A stretch of DNA of 64,000 bases, from positions 666,298 to 730,297 of the forward strand of contig NZ_CYSF01000006.1 in assembly GCF_001458435.1 (NCBI RefSeq). Reading direction: 5' to 3'. Source of the stretch: Thalassovita mediterranea (GTDB lineage: Bacteria; Pseudomonadota; Alphaproteobacteria; Rhodobacterales; Rhodobacteraceae). The notes under the pieces are model-generated. The model did no database searches. It worked only from the letters and a program-made list of their open reading frames with translations, and was not told the origin of the DNA. Positions 63,263 to 64,000 of this stretch are shown here, piece after piece. Numbering within the stretch: the first letter of the stretch is position 1; every line of letters starts with the position of its first letter. Position numbers and translations under genes: made by a program.

Positions 63263-64000
63263 CGGATGCACCCGAACTGCTGCTGGCCCACCATCTCAAA
63301 ACGCTTCGGCTGCCCACGTTCCTGCGTGAACATGACAAGCAGGCCCGTATCTGCGCCGCTGAAGGCGTAGATCACGTGCGTTACCTGGCCCGGCTGACCG
63401 AGCTGGAACTGATCGACCGGGAACGGCGCATGGTGGAACGCCGGATCAAGGCCGCAAAGTTCCCGACCATCAAAAGCCTGGACAGCTTCGACTTCAAGGC
63501 GATCCCGTCGCTCAACAAGATGATGGTGCTGGAGCTGGCGCGCTGCGAATGGATCGAACGCAAGGAGAATGTGATCGCGCTCGGTCCCTCCGGCACCGGC
63601 AAGACCCATGTCGCCCTCGGGCTGGGACTGGCTGCCTGCCAGAAAGGATTGCCTGTCGCCTTCGTGACCGCCGCAGCCCTCGTGCACGAGATGATGGAGG
63701 CCCGCGACGAAAAACGCCTCCTGCAACTCCAGCGCAAACTCGCCAAGGTCAAACTGCTGATCATCGACGAGCTGGGATTCGTCCCCTTGAGCAAAACCGG
63801 CGCCGAGCTTCTGTTCGAGCTGATCTCACAGCGCTACGAGCGAGGGTCGACCCTGATCACAAGCAACCTGCCCTTCGAGGAGTGGACCGAAACCTTCGGC
63901 ACCGAACGCCTGACCGGCGCGCTGCTGGACCGGCTGACACACCACGTCAACATCCTCGAGATGAACGGCGAAAGCTACCGCCTCAATCAAAGCCGCGCCC
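63259..64000 (+). CDS. istB: IS21 helper ATPase IstB (3' end cut by window edge)
   Basis: 247 residues visible of about 250-260. Walker A ALGPSGTGKTHVALGL, Walker B KLLIIDELGFVPL, and ITSNLPFEEWTETFG with LTGALLDRLTHHVNILEM, all typical IstB. Works with IstA in strand transfer. ATG overlaps the istA stop. Confidence 0.95.
   Translation, partial: MTDAPELLLAHHLKTLRLPTFLREHDKQARICAAEGVDHVRYLARLTELELIDRERRMVERRIKAAKFPTIKSLDSFDFKAIPSLNKMMVLELARCEWIERKENVIALGPSGTGKTHVALGLGLAACQKGLPVAFVTAAALVHEMMEARDEKRLLQLQRKLAKVKLLIIDELGFVPLSKTGAELLFELISQRYERGSTLITSNLPFEEWTETFGTERLTGALLDRLTHHVNILEMNGESYRLNQSRA

Larger units (their letters stand above)
61655..64000 (+). mobile_element. IS21-family insertion sequence, right end outside window
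   Basis: istA and istB in order with a four-base overlap. The left end is set at TGTGAACGG (61655) because IS21 ends begin with TG and this is where the host ORF is interrupted; the right terminal repeat is not in view, so the exact boundary is unconfirmed. Confidence 0.75.

Noticed and set aside
61448..63271. 607-codon open frame opposite istA
   Set aside because: Antisense shadow of a GC-rich transposase gene; no recognisable protein features.

Overview
The window is a GC-rich chromosomal segment of an alphaproteobacterium, most likely a marine Rhodobacteraceae (Roseobacter-type) strain. The support is the gene order phoH-ybeY-corC-lnt-metK with a SAM/SAH-type riboswitch before metK, an Irr regulator divergent from fabA, the aroA-cmk-rpsA neighbourhood and an xdhABC-guaD purine operon. 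Species cannot be fixed from sequence reading alone.

Layout. 1-4.4 kb: a CoA-thioester catabolic operon (CoA-transferase, enoyl-CoA hydratase, 3-hydroxyisobutyryl-CoA hydrolase-like, the last cut by the left edge) with a divergent LysR regulator. 4.4-20.2 kb: core genes on the minus strand (rpsA, cmk, aroA, trmB, metK, lnt, corC, ybeY, phoH, miaB). They are interrupted by a nitroreductase/HxlR redox pair between cmk and rpsA and by a tandem lipoprotein/OmpA-like pair between phoH and miaB. 20.2-23.9 kb: fabB, a nuclease, a small membrane protein, fabA and irr. 23.9-26.2 kb: an ATP-grasp protein, a 61-residue peptide and an HEXXH-motif protein. This layout resembles a ribosomal-peptide modification locus and is the best candidate here for an undescribed system. 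26.2-31.9 kb: an FKBP-type isomerase, then a compact six-gene catabolic operon ending in a PcaB-like protein that lacks its catalytic loops. 32-36.4 kb: a drug-type MFS pump, a BigR/SqrR-like regulator with the two sensor cysteines, and modABC.

36.4-41.9 kb: an SDR dehydrogenase, aroQ, gph, a class III aminotransferase and a GMC oxidoreductase. 41.9-50.1 kb: guaD and xdhCBA with two paralogous LysR regulators. XDH is a molybdenum enzyme, so modABC may serve it. 50.1-52 kb: an MFS exporter with a His-rich tail and a CsoR/RcnR-family repressor with two copies of a putative operator, then tRNA-Arg(TCT). 52.1-53.8 kb: an alpha/beta hydrolase and a MYG1-family nuclease.

54-64 kb is accessory DNA: a decayed Tn5053/Tn7-like element (tniQ, tniB, and a tniA remnant without its DDE domain), then a visibly AT-richer stretch with an RTX-type protein, a clan GH-A-like hydrolase and unknown genes, broken into by an IS21-family element that runs off the right edge. 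The small orphan motifs CCATACG-N4-CGTATGG and GAGTATTTTTGGAACATTGA recur just downstream of stop codons along the window.
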